Source: an uncultured Bacilli bacterium (GTDB taxonomy: Bacteria; Bacillota_I; Bacilli_A; RF39; UBA660). Taken from it: a stretch of 64,000 nucleotides of DNA. Under the pieces are notes generated by a model, which was given only the letters and a program-made list of their open reading frames with translations, did not search any database and was not told where the DNA came from. Below are positions 33,032-42,735 of the stretch, piece after piece. The stretch covers positions 1-64,000 of the forward strand of contig CAKOXX010000002.1 in assembly GCA_934130405.1 (NCBI GenBank). The letters are read 5' to 3'. Numbering within the stretch: position 1 is the first letter of the stretch; every line of letters starts with the position of its first letter. The translations under genes and the position numbers were made by a program.

Positions 33032-34042
33032 ATGATAAATAATAAAGTTTCAATAATTGTTCCTATTTATAATGGTGCAAAAACTTTAGAATTGTGCTTA
33101 AAATCAATTAAAAATCAAACATATAAAAATTTTGAGGTACTATTAATTGATGATGGTTCGACTGACAATTCAAGTGCAATTTGTGAGAAATACTGTAAGA
33201 ATGATGAGAGATTTGTTTTGTATATGAAAGAAAATGGTGGTGTTTCGTCAGCTAGAAATTATGCACTAAAAAAAGTAACAGGAACTTATGTATCCTTTGT
33301 AGATTGTGACGATACTATAAGTGATAATTATTTAGAATTTATAATAAAACAAATGGAACTTAATAAAGCAGATATAGGAGTAGTTAAGTTTAATTTGGTT
33401 AATAACTTGACTTTGATTAATACAAAAATTAATTATGAATTTTCGATACTTGATAAGCAAAAATTTTTGATAAATCTTATAAATGGTAAAGGCTTGGCTT
33501 CTGGGTGTATTAATAAAATATATAGGAGGGATATTTTTAAAAATATTAGATTTAGAAAAGTAGCAGTGGCTGAGGATTTATATTTTAACTATGAAATAGC
33601 TGACAGCAATGATGAAATAAAAGTATTTTATTCTGAATCAAAATTGTATAATTATTATATTTCTCATAGTGGTAGTGTTATGCATGGCTCATTTTCTGAA
33701 AAAAATCTGGATGTCATAAAACAATACGAGATACTTTTGAATGAAAGTGAAAACAAATATGTTGATTTTTATTTATCATTAAAGGCTTCATATGTTTTTA
33801 TTGTAATTAAGTTACTATTGAAAATGGTTTCTTCTTCGTACTATGATGAAAAAACTTATAAATTTTGTAATAAAATTATTGATGAAAATAAAAAATATGT
33901 ATTTACTTCGAAAAATTACTCGATAGTAAAAAAATTGTTTGTTATTGTTTTTAATTTAAATAAGAATATAATTGAAAAACATTATGCTAATGATGGACTT
34001 ACAAAAAAAATTTGTGGATTTTTGAATGAGAAAGTGGGTTAA
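33032..34042 (+). CDS. Glycosyltransferase family 2
   Basis: 336 residues: VSIIVPIYNGAKTLELCLKSIKNQTYKNFEVLLIDDGSTDNS, then GGVSSARNYAL and FVDCDDTI (DxD region), all GT2 features. The C-terminal third is helical and basic. It follows the previous transferase by two bases. Donor and linkage unknown. Base composition is similar to its neighbours. Confidence 0.9.
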   Translation: MINNKVSIIVPIYNGAKTLELCLKSIKNQTYKNFEVLLIDDGSTDNSSAICEKYCKNDERFVLYMKENGGVSSARNYALKKVTGTYVSFVDCDDTISDNYLEFIIKQMELNKADIGVVKFNLVNNLTLINTKINYEFSILDKQKFLINLINGKGLASGCINKIYRRDIFKNIRFRKVAVAEDLYFNYEIADSNDEIKVFYSESKLYNYYISHSGSVMHGSFSEKNLDVIKQYEILLNESENKYVDFYLSLKASYVFIVIKLLLKMVSSSYYDEKTYKFCNKIIDENKKYVFTSKNYSIVKKLFVIVFNLNKNIIEKHYANDGLTKKICGFLNEKVG

Positions 34043-34043
34043 T

Positions 34044-35279
34044 ATGGTTAAAAATAAAAAAAGAATATACTTATTGTTATTACTTTTTGCTATTCTTCCT
34101 TATAATTATTTTTCAATTTTTCTAAATTCATATTCTGGAATTGTTAATGCTTTTATTTATATTGTAAGACTAATTCTATTATTTTATGTAGTTTATTACA
34201 TTAAGAATATAGAACTTAAGAAATCAGAAAAAAAAGAATTAAAAAATATAACGGTTTATTTTGTATTTATTTTTATGTTAAATATTGTTTCTTCACTGCT
34301 GACAATAGAGTATACAAAAATTAGTAATTTGATGGTTCGTTGTTTTTCTATGTTATATATGTATTGCTTTTATGTTTATATGATTTATAATTATAAATAT
34401 TTTGATGAATTTAATGTAGTTTTAAAAAAAGTATTGTCATTTCTACTGGTTTTTAGTTTATTTTTGTATAATTTCTATCCATCTATAGGTCGCTTTTATG
34501 AAGGATATAATGTATATCCATTAGTTGGTGTTGCAGCCAATAGAAATTCTTACTATGAATTAATGATGCCATTGATTGTCTCAATTTTTCTTTTAAATAA
34601 GCATAAAAAAATTAATATTTTTAATAAAGTATTGATTTTATTAGTTATATTGACTGTAATAATGACAAAAAGTGTCACGAGTATAATCTCTTTATTTGTA
34701 TTTTTCTTGATAATTATTTTAAGCAATAGTAAAACATTTAATGTAGTTAAAATAGCTCGCTTTTCCATAGCTTTAATATTATTAATAGACGTTATGTTTA
34801 TAGCACTTAATGTTGATTTAGGAAGAATTTCATCGTCTTTTGCAAATAAGTCAACAACTATGTCAGGTAGAACTATCATTTGGCAAAAGGCAATGTACTA
34901 TTTTAAGAAAAATCCATTATTAGGATATGGTTACGATAACAATATAATTGGTCGTACAGATAATTATATTTCTCAAGGAAATAATAGATTTCCAAATGAT
35001 ACGCATAATAGCATTTTGTTTCTGCTATTGTCTTCAGGAATAATAGGAACTGTTTACTTAATTTTTATGATAATGCAATCATTGAAATTTGGAGAAATTA
35101 TATATAAGCATGATAAGAGATACGTCTATATATTTGCATATATTTTTTCAATGTTAATTAGAGGATTAACAGAATCATGTTATCATTATCCACACACAAT
35201 TTTTTTCTTATATATGATTTACACATATATAAAATATTATGAAATAAAAGAGGAGAAGGAAGAAAATGAAATCAAATAA
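34044..35279 (+). CDS. Capsule/O-antigen polymerase Wzy-like membrane protein
   Basis: 411 residues with about ten to twelve membrane helices and, near residue 275, SGRTIIWQKAMYYFKKNPLLGYGYDN followed by NDTHNSIL, the outer-loop arrangement of the O-antigen ligase/polymerase (Wzy_C) family. It joins repeat units after flipping. A start six codons upstream (34026) is possible; ATG 34044 follows AAAGTGGG. It overlaps the next gene by 14 bases. Confidence 0.85.
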   Translation: MVKNKKRIYLLLLLFAILPYNYFSIFLNSYSGIVNAFIYIVRLILLFYVVYYIKNIELKKSEKKELKNITVYFVFIFMLNIVSSLLTIEYTKISNLMVRCFSMLYMYCFYVYMIYNYKYFDEFNVVLKKVLSFLLVFSLFLYNFYPSIGRFYEGYNVYPLVGVAANRNSYYELMMPLIVSIFLLNKHKKINIFNKVLILLVILTVIMTKSVTSIISLFVFFLIIILSNSKTFNVVKIARFSIALILLIDVMFIALNVDLGRISSSFANKSTTMSGRTIIWQKAMYYFKKNPLLGYGYDNNIIGRTDNYISQGNNRFPNDTHNSILFLLLSSGIIGTVYLIFMIMQSLKFGEIIYKHDKRYVYIFAYIFSMLIRGLTESCYHYPHTIFFLYMIYTYIKYYEIKEEKEENEIK

Positions 35280-36399
35280 AAAAATAGGTATATTAACTTT
35301 TCACGCATCACATAATTGTGGTTCAATGATGCAGGCATATGCTATGCAAAATTTACTTACTGAATTAGGTTATGAAAATGAAATAATTGATTTTCAAAAT
35401 GTAGGTCAAAGGGATATGTATGCAGTTATTCATAAAAAAGTGACTGTGAAGAATTTACTAAGAAATTTTGTTACAATTCTTCATTTTAAAAAAATATCTA
35501 ATCAGTGGAATGATTATGAAAAATTTATGCATGATAATTTTTCTATGTCATCAAAAATGTATCATGAAACAAATGAATTAGAAGAAATTGATAGTTGTTA
35601 TTCAAAATGTATTTGTGGAGCTGATCAAATTTGGAATATTACTATTCCAGACAGTGATGATGCTTACTTCTTACCTAAAAAATATATTAATATGAAAAAG
35701 ATTGCATATGCTCCAAGCTTTGGCTCAAAAAATATAAAGAAATATAGTGATAATCCTGCTAAATACAAAGAATACTTGGAAAATTTTGATTTTTTGTCAA
35801 TTAGAGAAAATAATGGTAAGAAGTGGATAAAGGAGCTAACAGGTAAAGAGGTTCCCGTTGTTTTAGATCCAACATTAATGATTGAAAAAAGTAAATATGA
35901 TGATATATGTGAAAATTCTAATGTTAAAGGAAAGTACATATTTTATTATGCTCCTTCATATTCAAGACAACTAGATAAATTTGTAAAAAAATTGAGTAAA
36001 AAATATAATCTTAAGGTTGTTGTTTGGAATGCATCAGAATATTATTTGAAATCAGAATTTATTAATGGTTTTAAATTACCTAAAAAATTCAATCCTGGTA
36101 TCTATTACGATTTAATAAATAATGCCGAGCTTGTTGTTACTACTTCGTTTCATGGAACAATTTTTTCTACTATATGTAAAAAGAAATTTTGGATTTTGAA
36201 AAATGGTGGGATGTATGGTGATGATGATCGAGTTATAACATTGATTAATCAGTTAAAAATATCTGATAGATTAATAGAACCAATATTTAATGATAACTTT
36301 GATTATCTTAGCAAAGTAGATTATTCTAAATATGATATAAATTTAAAAAAATTACAGAAACAATCTCTAGATTATTTAATTGATAGTTTAAAAAGTTAG
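35266..36399 (+). CDS. Polysaccharide pyruvyl transferase family protein
   Basis: 377 residues. IGILTFHASHNCGSMMQAYAMQNLL at the start, CGADQIWN, YAPSFGS, VLDPTLM and TTSFHGTIFS match the CsaB/EpsO-type pyruvyl transferase family, which puts ketal-linked pyruvate on sugars using phosphoenolpyruvate. Cytoplasmic, acting on lipid-linked or nucleotide-linked sugars. AGGAGAAGGA lies in the end of the polymerase gene. Completeness looks normal. Confidence 0.9.
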   Translation: MKSNKKIGILTFHASHNCGSMMQAYAMQNLLTELGYENEIIDFQNVGQRDMYAVIHKKVTVKNLLRNFVTILHFKKISNQWNDYEKFMHDNFSMSSKMYHETNELEEIDSCYSKCICGADQIWNITIPDSDDAYFLPKKYINMKKIAYAPSFGSKNIKKYSDNPAKYKEYLENFDFLSIRENNGKKWIKELTGKEVPVVLDPTLMIEKSKYDDICENSNVKGKYIFYYAPSYSRQLDKFVKKLSKKYNLKVVVWNASEYYLKSEFINGFKLPKKFNPGIYYDLINNAELVVTTSFHGTIFSTICKKKFWILKNGGMYGDDDRVITLINQLKISDRLIEPIFNDNFDYLSKVDYSKYDINLKKLQKQSLDYLIDSLKS

Positions 36400-36410
36400 G
36401 AGGTAATTTA

Positions 36411-37313
36411 ATGAAAAATAAGCATGCTATTTTGATAATGGCTCATAATAATCAATTTACTTTGACTAAGATTATTAAATTGCTTGATAGTGAGTTATTT
36501 GATATATATTTGCATATTGATAAAAAAAGTAATTTGATGCCTTGTGACTTTGAAAAGTTAACTACTAAATCAAGAGTATTTGTCTACAAGGAAATAGATG
36601 TAAGATGGGCAGATTATTCCCAGACAGAAACAGAAATGTTTTTATTAAAGAAAGCAGTTAATAAAAATTATTCTTACTATCACTTAATATCTGGTAATGA
36701 CTTTATTTTAAAAACACCTCAAGAAATATATACATACTTTGAAAATAGTAAAAAAATATTTGTTCATTTTGCTAGTGAAAAATTACCATCGAATAAGATT
36801 CCTTGGGTAAAATATTATCATCTATTTATGCCATATTTACGAAATAATTATTTTTGGATTTTTCTTGATAAGTTAACAGTTTATGCACAAAAAATGTTTG
36901 GTGTTAATAGGTTGAAAAAAATTAAGGAAATTGAAATAATGACAGGTGCCAATTGGTTTAGTATAACTGATTCATTTGCAAAATATGTTGTTTCAAATTC
37001 TGACATTGTTGAAAAAATTTTTAAAAACACTAGAAGCTCTGATGAAATGTTTATACAAACTTTACTTTATAATTCTGATTTTTTTGAAAACATCTATGAT
37101 AAAAAATTAAATGATGATTATGATGCCTGTAAAAGATATATAAAGTGGAATGGAAATGTTCCAAAAGTTCTTGAGCTATCTGACTTAGATGAAATGATTA
37201 ATTCTGATATGTTTTTTGCTAGAAAGGTAGATGAAAATTTAGATAAAGAACTTATCTGTCAATTGGACAAATATTTATCTTTGCGGAAATTAGGTGGTAA
37301 TTCTGATGAGTAA
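36411..37313 (+). CDS. Core-2/I-branching-type glycosyltransferase (GT14)
   Basis: 300 residues. HAILIMAHNNQFTLTKIIKLL, YLHIDKKS, YYHLISGNDFILKT and MTGANWFSI are the marks of bacterial family 14 transferases related to beta-1,6-N-acetylglucosaminyltransferases. It probably adds a branch or a GlcNAc to the repeat unit. TAGGAGGT precedes ATG 36411. It overlaps the flippase start by eight bases. Confidence 0.88.
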   Translation: MKNKHAILIMAHNNQFTLTKIIKLLDSELFDIYLHIDKKSNLMPCDFEKLTTKSRVFVYKEIDVRWADYSQTETEMFLLKKAVNKNYSYYHLISGNDFILKTPQEIYTYFENSKKIFVHFASEKLPSNKIPWVKYYHLFMPYLRNNYFWIFLDKLTVYAQKMFGVNRLKKIKEIEIMTGANWFSITDSFAKYVVSNSDIVEKIFKNTRSSDEMFIQTLLYNSDFFENIYDKKLNDDYDACKRYIKWNGNVPKVLELSDLDEMINSDMFFARKVDENLDKELICQLDKYLSLRKLGGNSDE

Positions 37314-38724
37314 TGTAAAAAAGAATTTTATATATAATATAGCCTATCAAATTTTAATGGTAATTATACCATTAATAACTGTACCAATTGTTACTAGAAG
37401 ACTTGGTGCTACTAATCTTGGTATTTATTCTTATACAAACTCTATTACAAATTATTTTATGTTATTCAGTTTACTTGGAATTTCAAACTATGGTAATAGA
37501 GAAATTGCTAAGAATCGTAATGATAAAAGTAAACTTTCAAAGACTTTTTGGAGTATTTATGCTGTACAGTTTATTTTTAGTTTTATAGTATTGTTAGTTT
37601 ATATATTTTATGCTATTTTTTTTAGTAAATATCGATTGATTGCAGTAATTCAAATACTTTTTATTATTTCAACAATGCTTGATATTAACTGGTTTTTCTT
37701 TGGAATAGAAAAATTCAAAACAACTGTAACTAGAAATGCAATTATTAAAATAGTTAGTCTTTTTCTTATTATATTTTTTGTTAATTGTCCAAATGATTTA
37801 TGGAAGTATACATTAATTCTTTCTTTAGGAACATTTATGAGTCAACTTGTTTTGTGGTTTTTTGTATTCAAAGAAATTAATTTTATATCGCTAAAACAAA
37901 TATCAATTAAAGAGCATATTAATGGTATAATCATATTATTTATTCCAGTTATATCATATAGTATTTATAAGTTGATGGATAAAATTATGATTGGCATGTT
38001 TACTGATGTTTCTAATGTTGCTTTTTATGAGAGCGCAGAAAAAATAATTAATGTTCCAACTCTTATTGTTGCTGCACTTGGAACTGTTATGATGCCAAGA
38101 ATTTCTAATTTGATTTCTAATAATAATAGAGCTGATGCAAAAAAATATTTTGATGCTTCAATAGAGTTTGTTTTGTTTTTTTCTATTCCTGTTGTTGTTG
38201 GTTTAATTTTAGTAGGATTTGACTTATGTAAAATATACTTAGGTAATTCTTTTACCAAAAGTGGCCAATTGTTGCAATTATTGAGTATTACAGTTTTGTT
38301 TGTGTCAATCGCAAATGTTGTAAGAACTCAATATTTAATTCCCATGTCAAAAGATAAAACTTATATTATTTCAACAGTTTTAGGCGCGGTCATTAATTTT
38401 ATTTTGAATATAATTTTTATACAATTAATTGGTGTAAGTGGTGCTTGTATCGGAACAATTGTAGCTGAATTAGTAGTTATGCTTTATCAAATTATTTCTA
38501 CTAGAAAAGAAATAGATTATACAAAATATTTTCATAAAGTTTTAATATTTAGTATGAAATCATTTATTATGGCAATAGTAATTATCATTTTGCGAAATTG
38601 TAATTTATTTAAAAACGATATAGTAAACTTAATTTTTGTTGTTACTTTTTCTGGCGGTGTTTATTTGTTATTGAATTATAAGTATGTATTTAGTAGTTTT
38701 TTATCATTAGTTAAAAAACAATAG
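37306..38724 (+). CDS. Oligosaccharide flippase Wzx (MATE/PST family)
   Basis: 472 residues with 12-14 membrane helices: an N-terminal VKKNFIYNIAYQILMVIIPLITVPIVTRRLGATNLGIYSYTNS typical of PST flippases, and ESAEKIINVPTLIVAALGTVMMPRIS in the second half. It moves undecaprenyl-linked repeat units across the membrane. ATG 37306 follows AGGTGGT; a GTG upstream (37294) sits in that site. Confidence 0.92.
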   Translation: MSNVKKNFIYNIAYQILMVIIPLITVPIVTRRLGATNLGIYSYTNSITNYFMLFSLLGISNYGNREIAKNRNDKSKLSKTFWSIYAVQFIFSFIVLLVYIFYAIFFSKYRLIAVIQILFIISTMLDINWFFFGIEKFKTTVTRNAIIKIVSLFLIIFFVNCPNDLWKYTLILSLGTFMSQLVLWFFVFKEINFISLKQISIKEHINGIIILFIPVISYSIYKLMDKIMIGMFTDVSNVAFYESAEKIINVPTLIVAALGTVMMPRISNLISNNNRADAKKYFDASIEFVLFFSIPVVVGLILVGFDLCKIYLGNSFTKSGQLLQLLSITVLFVSIANVVRTQYLIPMSKDKTYIISTVLGAVINFILNIIFIQLIGVSGACIGTIVAELVVMLYQIISTRKEIDYTKYFHKVLIFSMKSFIMAIVIIILRNCNLFKNDIVNLIFVVTFSGGVYLLLNYKYVFSSFLSLVKKQ

Positions 38725-38742
38725 ATAATTGGGATAAATTGT

Positions 38743-39237
38743 ATGATAAATATAAGTAAATATATATCTTGGTTTTTAGTCTTTCTTTGGATGATACTAA
38801 TCTTTACTTTGTCTAATATGACTGGTGAAGTATCTACTAAAGCTAGTGTTGGTGGGATAGAAAAAACTATTACTGTTGTTGCTAATACTACTAATAAGAT
38901 GAATATAACTAAGAAAGATAAAAATCAACCTAAAAGAATTAAGAAAATATCAAAGAAGTTAAATTATCCAGCAAGAAAATGTTTACATGTTACTGAATAT
39001 CTTATACTGACATTGCTTTTATATAATGCTTTTTGTAAGAGTGGTATTAAAAATAAAAAAACATTATTTCTATGTTTATTAATATGCTTCTTGTATGCTT
39101 GTACTGATGAGTTTCATCAATTGTTTAGAGAAAGAACTAGTAGTTTTATAGATGTATTAATAGATACATCAGGGGGATTAATTGCTGTTTTAATAATAAA
39201 ATTAAAAGATTTGACTCCCGTGCGTATAAAAAGTTAG
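38743..39237 (+). CDS. VanZ-like family membrane protein
   Basis: 164 residues with four membrane helices and the family blocks WMILIFTLSNMTGEVS, RKCLHVTEYLILTLLLYNA, ACTDEFHQLFRERTSSFIDVLIDTSGG. VanZ relatives confer low-level glycopeptide resistance in enterococci; in capsule loci their role is unknown. A hairpin (39220-39248) spans its stop codon. Confidence 0.9.
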   Translation: MINISKYISWFLVFLWMILIFTLSNMTGEVSTKASVGGIEKTITVVANTTNKMNITKKDKNQPKRIKKISKKLNYPARKCLHVTEYLILTLLLYNAFCKSGIKNKKTLFLCLLICFLYACTDEFHQLFRERTSSFIDVLIDTSGGLIAVLIIKLKDLTPVRIKS

Positions 39238-39248
39238 AATATACGCAC
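39220..39248 (+). terminator. Hairpin at the VanZ stop codon
   Basis: GTGCGTAT (39220-39227) pairs with ATACGCAC (39241-39248), one of the most GC-rich stems here. No T run follows on the plus strand, so it may stabilise a 3' end or attenuate transcription into the LCP gene instead of ending it. Confidence 0.4.
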
Positions 39249-39294
39249 GACAGTAAAATTTTATTAATTAAAAATAAGGGAATCGGTGAGTAGG

Positions 39295-40722
39295 ATGTTA
39301 AAAAGATTAAATATTATTTTAAATATAATAGCTATCATATTTCTTTTAGTAGTATCTATTTCTATTACTAAGTTAAATATTTTACCGGGTAAATATTATT
39401 ATCCATCAATTGTGTTAGTACTAGTTATGATGCTATTATTTATACTTAGTATATTTAAAAGTGATAAGAAAGGTCTACTAATTACAAGTATCATTAGTTC
39501 AATAGTTATTAGTATAATATCTTCTTTAGGACTTATTTACTTAAATAGTACTAATAATCTATTAGATAATATAAGTTTCAAAAAAGAAAAAAGTATTTAC
39601 TATGTAGTAGTTAAAAAGAATAGTGATTATAAAGAACTATCTGACTTAGATGATAAAAAACTTGCTATTATGGAAAATGGTTCTACTAACTATCAAAAAG
39701 CTTTGAAAGAAGTTAATAAAAAGATAGATGTTAATACTGTTAAATATAAAAATGTTAATGTCTTAGCTAATGATTTAATTACAGAAAAAGTAGATGGTAT
39801 TTTACTAAATTCAAATAGTAAAAGAATACTAGATGATATATTAAAAGATTTTAAGAATAATACTAGAATAATAGAAAAAATATCTATTGATGTTAAACAA
39901 AGTAAAGAAAATGTAACTGTTAGTAATACTGAGCCATTTAATATTTTAATAAGTGGAATAGATACTGATGGTGATATTAACTCAGTATCAAGAAGTGATG
40001 TTAATATTGTAATGACTGTTAATCCCAAGAATCATGAAGTACTTTTAACTAATATTCAAAGAGATATGCAAGTACAACTTCATGGTACAACAGGAATTAA
40101 AGACAAATTAACTCATGCTGGTATTTATGGTATTGATATGTCAAGACAAACAATTGAAGACTTTTTGGATACTAAAATACCATATTATATTAGAGTTAAT
40201 TTTGATAGTTTAGTAAAAGTAGTTGATACAATTGATGGTGTTGATATTGATAATGATATTGCATTTAAAGGTTATACTAGAAACTTTGAAGTTGGTAAGT
40301 TACATTTAAATGGTAAAGAAGCTTTAGAATATGCTAGAGAAAGAAAGAAAATGCCATCTGGTGACTATACTAGGGGATTACATCAAGAAAAAATAATAGA
40401 AGCAATTATTAATAAAGTAACTACTAGTAAAAAAATATTAAATAGTTATTCTAAGTTTACTAGTGTTTTAGATGAATTTATTCAAACTAATATTCCTTCT
40501 TCAACTATTAAAGCATATGTAAGAGAACAAATTGATACTATGCCTAGTTGGACAGTTATTAGTAGAGCAGTAGATTCAAGTGGTTCTGCTTTAGTAGAAA
40601 CATACTCTATGCCAGGAATGAATTTATATGTAGCATTTCCAGATGAAAATAGTGTTAGAACTGCTTCTACTATTATTAATGGGATGTTAGAAAATAAAAA
40701 GTATGATACTATAAATAAGTAA
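39295..40722 (+). CDS. LytR-CpsA-Psr family glycopolymer transferase
   Basis: 475 residues. Three N-terminal membrane helices (about 5-25, 32-52, 60-82), an accessory domain with SBP-like character (ELSDLDDKKLAIMENGSTNYQKALKEV), then the LCP domain: ILISGIDTDGDINSVSRSDVNIVMTVNPKNHEVLLTNIQRD, ARERKKMPSGDYTRGLHQ. The conserved Arg and Asp residues bind the lipid pyrophosphate. It attaches the finished capsule or teichoic polymer to peptidoglycan. ATG 39295 follows GGTGAG; a GTG at 39286 overlaps that site. It ends the capsule locus. Confidence 0.9.
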   Translation: MLKRLNIILNIIAIIFLLVVSISITKLNILPGKYYYPSIVLVLVMMLLFILSIFKSDKKGLLITSIISSIVISIISSLGLIYLNSTNNLLDNISFKKEKSIYYVVVKKNSDYKELSDLDDKKLAIMENGSTNYQKALKEVNKKIDVNTVKYKNVNVLANDLITEKVDGILLNSNSKRILDDILKDFKNNTRIIEKISIDVKQSKENVTVSNTEPFNILISGIDTDGDINSVSRSDVNIVMTVNPKNHEVLLTNIQRDMQVQLHGTTGIKDKLTHAGIYGIDMSRQTIEDFLDTKIPYYIRVNFDSLVKVVDTIDGVDIDNDIAFKGYTRNFEVGKLHLNGKEALEYARERKKMPSGDYTRGLHQEKIIEAIINKVTTSKKILNSYSKFTSVLDEFIQTNIPSSTIKAYVREQIDTMPSWTVISRAVDSSGSALVETYSMPGMNLYVAFPDENSVRTASTIINGMLENKKYDTINK

Positions 40723-40726
40723 AATT

Positions 40727-40765
40727 AAGCTATTATGATTGATACTTCATAAGGCTTTTTTTTAT
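40727..40765 (+). terminator. Terminator of the capsule locus
   Basis: AAGC (40727-40730) and TTATGA pair with TCATAA and GCTT (40754-40757), followed by TTTTTTTTA. Confidence 0.75.
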
Positions 40766-40781
40766 TTGAAAACTAATTTAC

Positions 40782-40809
40782 TTGCATATTTGATAAAACA
40801 TATTATAAT
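40782..40809 (+). promoter_or_regulatory. Promoter of the DDGSC-repeat/G5 gene
   Basis: TTGCAT (40782-40787), 16-base spacer, TATAAT (40804-40809), 18 bases before the start codon. Confidence 0.7.
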
Positions 40810-40827
40810 ATAAGCAGGTGAGAGAAA

Positions 40828-41511
40828 GTGCGAAGGTTATTTTTAATTTTATTTAGCTGTATAATTATGATTAGTTGTACAGATGTTTATGCTAATATTA
40901 TGTGTAGAGATGGTTCTGTTAGTAAGACTTGTACTGATTGTCATAGGGGATGTTGTTCTCATCATGGTGGTTGTGCATCAGGTGGAAGCTCCTCTAGTAA
41001 TAATAGTTCTAGCAGTAGTTATAGAAGTAATTCATATGTAAAGTCTTATGTATATGGATGTACTAATGCTAATGCTATCAACTATAATGGTAGCGCTAAT
41101 AAAGATGATGGTAGTTGTATATTAAAAGTACTTGGTTGTACAGATAAAAATGCAGTTAATTATAATAGTAATGCTAATACAGACGACGGCAGTTGTATTG
41201 CTAAAGTGTTAGGTTGTATGGATGAAAAGGCAGATAATTATAATGAAAAAGCAAATACTGCTGATGGAAAATGTTTATATACAACGACTGAAACAGTAAC
41301 TAGAAAGATTAAATATAAAACTAAATATAAATTTAATTTATTCAAGAACGGAAAGGTATATCGAAAAGGAAAAAACGGTAAGAAAGAAATAACTTACAAA
41401 ATAACTAGAAATGAAAAAAATAAAGTAGTAACAAAAGAAAAGGTAAACGAAAAAACACTAGTTAAAAAAGTAGATAAAATTGTCTACACTAATAAACTTG
41501 GAAAAAAATGA
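40828..41511 (+). CDS. Secreted Cys-rich protein with three DDGSC repeats and a G5-like domain
   Basis: 227 residues. Signal peptide at 1-23 ending DVYA. Then CRDGSVSKTCTDCHRGCCSHHGGCASGG, a Cys/His-rich block, a Ser-rich linker, and three tandem copies of about 25 residues with the pattern GCTxxxAxNYNxxANxDDGSC (starting about 75, 100 and 125). The C-terminal region (about 150-227, KYKTKYKFNLFKNGKVYRKGKNGKKEITYKI) resembles a G5 domain, which binds GlcNAc-containing glycans. DDGSC repeats are better known from Bacteroidetes and marine bacteria. Start is GTG 40828 after GGTGAGAG. Probably extracellular and wall-bound; function unknown. Confidence 0.75.
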   Translation: MRRLFLILFSCIIMISCTDVYANIMCRDGSVSKTCTDCHRGCCSHHGGCASGGSSSSNNSSSSSYRSNSYVKSYVYGCTNANAINYNGSANKDDGSCILKVLGCTDKNAVNYNSNANTDDGSCIAKVLGCMDEKADNYNEKANTADGKCLYTTTETVTRKIKYKTKYKFNLFKNGKVYRKGKNGKKEITYKITRNEKNKVVTKEKVNEKTLVKKVDKIVYTNKLGKK

Positions 41512-41635
41512 TTGTTCAAGTTTATTGTATGAGATAAGACAAATTATAATGAACTAATCTTTTTGGCTCATATTATAATTAAGTAATCAAAAATAATAGG
41601 TAAATGAGCTTCTTGACAATATAGTTTTTCGGTAT

Positions 41636-41711
41636 ATTTCATTTTCTATCTTTCTCTGCATCATAAAGACTGATAGTGTTGATATAAAAGGGTCTTCTTT
41701 CATCTATTTTA
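41636..41711 (-). pseudogene. Fragment of an Rpn-family gene
   Basis: On the minus strand this stretch reads DERRPFYINTISLYDAEKDRK before a stop, matching KEASLDINTIGLYDADMERE of the intact Rpn gene directly upstream (about 42012-42077). It is a leftover of a duplicated copy. The rest of the gap 41512-41813 holds no convincing gene; T-rich stretches give no clear hairpin. Confidence 0.6.
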
Positions 41712-41813
41712 CTTTTCCTTTTTAAGTTTGCTTATAGTAGTATTTTTTTAGTAACATTTAATAAAATTTTAGCTTTTCCCATTATATCTTTGCCCAATAG
41801 AAAAGGATAAAAC

Positions 41814-42731
41814 CTAAAGTTTTATCGCTTTTACTTCTTTTATTGGTATACCAGTCATTCTAGTAACTTCTTCTTGACTCATTCCGTTATTAAGCATCGC
41901 ACTAATTATAGAAATTCTTTCTTTTGTGCTTCCTTGCTCAAGTCCACGTTCAAGTCCACGTTCAATTCCAGCTTTAAATGATATACTTCTAATACCATTT
42001 TCAATTCTTTCTCGCTCCATGTCAGCATCGTAAAGTCCAATAGTATTAATATCAAGAGAAGCTTCTTTTATTCGTCCTACTGCTTCCATTAAGTCATTAT
42101 CTCCTTTCCCTAATTTTTCTAAATCACTAATCTTATCAACTTTCAGTATAAGTAACGCTTTTTCAAGTTTACTTAATCTAGCTCCATTATAATATTTCTT
42201 AGCTAGTTTTGGAAGACTGATATGATATTTTTTAACTTTTTCCGTTTCAATTTGTTTACTTTTTTTATCAGTATAAACAAATTCTAATGTTGAATCATTA
42301 CCTTTAAAGTAAGTAAAATTATTTAGATTAATCTGTAAAAACGAATAAAGGGTACTATAATCATTACCAGAGTTTAAACTTTCTCCTTCAATCTTTCCTA
42401 GATAAGCATCATTTCGCATGAATAACCATTCATAATATTTGCCATTCATTTCGATATTAACTAATAACTTATCAATACCAACAATAAAATCAGAGATTTT
42501 TCTTTTTTCCTTAGCATTACTCAGATTAAGTTCATTATTCTTAATCACTAATTTACGTTTAATATCTTCTTTTGATACACCCGTAAATTCACTAATTAGA
42601 AAAGAAAGATAATTAGGACAAGAAGTCATCACTATCTTAAAGACAGAGTCTTGTGTAGCTGGTATAACCTTATGTTCTCTTAAGAGTTTTTCTTTTAATT
42701 TTAAAACTCTATCATTATCTAAGTTTACAAT
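41814..42731 (-). CDS. Rpn family PD-(D/E)XK nuclease-like protein, probable ATT start
   Basis: The frame extends upstream of the first usual start (GTG 42632) for 33 codons, to ATT 42731, eight bases after AGGAGGTGA. The extra residues read IPATQDSVFKIVMTSC, the expected N-terminus of the Rpn/PD-(D/E)XK transposase family, so the full product is about 305 residues. Further on are DFIVGIDKLLVNIEMN (nuclease core) and the C-terminal family tail (GIERGLERGLEQGSTKERISIISAMLNNGMSQEEVTRMTGI). The ribosome site lies in a hairpin (42736-42756), so translation should be poor. Initiation at 42632 would cut the core. Related to the gene at 10505-11362, with a fragment of a third copy downstream. Confidence 0.65.
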   Translation of the reverse strand: MVNLDNDRVLKLKEKLLREHKVIPATQDSVFKIVMTSCPNYLSFLISEFTGVSKEDIKRKLVIKNNELNLSNAKEKRKISDFIVGIDKLLVNIEMNGKYYEWLFMRNDAYLGKIEGESLNSGNDYSTLYSFLQINLNNFTYFKGNDSTLEFVYTDKKSKQIETEKVKKYHISLPKLAKKYYNGARLSKLEKALLILKVDKISDLEKLGKGDNDLMEAVGRIKEASLDINTIGLYDADMERERIENGIRSISFKAGIERGLERGLEQGSTKERISIISAMLNNGMSQEEVTRMTGIPIKEVKAIKL

Positions 42732-42735
42732 ATTT

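Noticed and set aside
32190..38724. Capsule glycosyltransferase block as a recent foreign island
   Set aside because: Base composition and codon use look like the rest of the window, and no mobile element or att-like repeat borders it; such blocks are variable, but transfer is not shown here.
41512..41813. A complete gene in the gap after the DDGSC gene
   Set aside because: Only a 75-base Rpn-like fragment is recognisable; the rest has stops in all frames.
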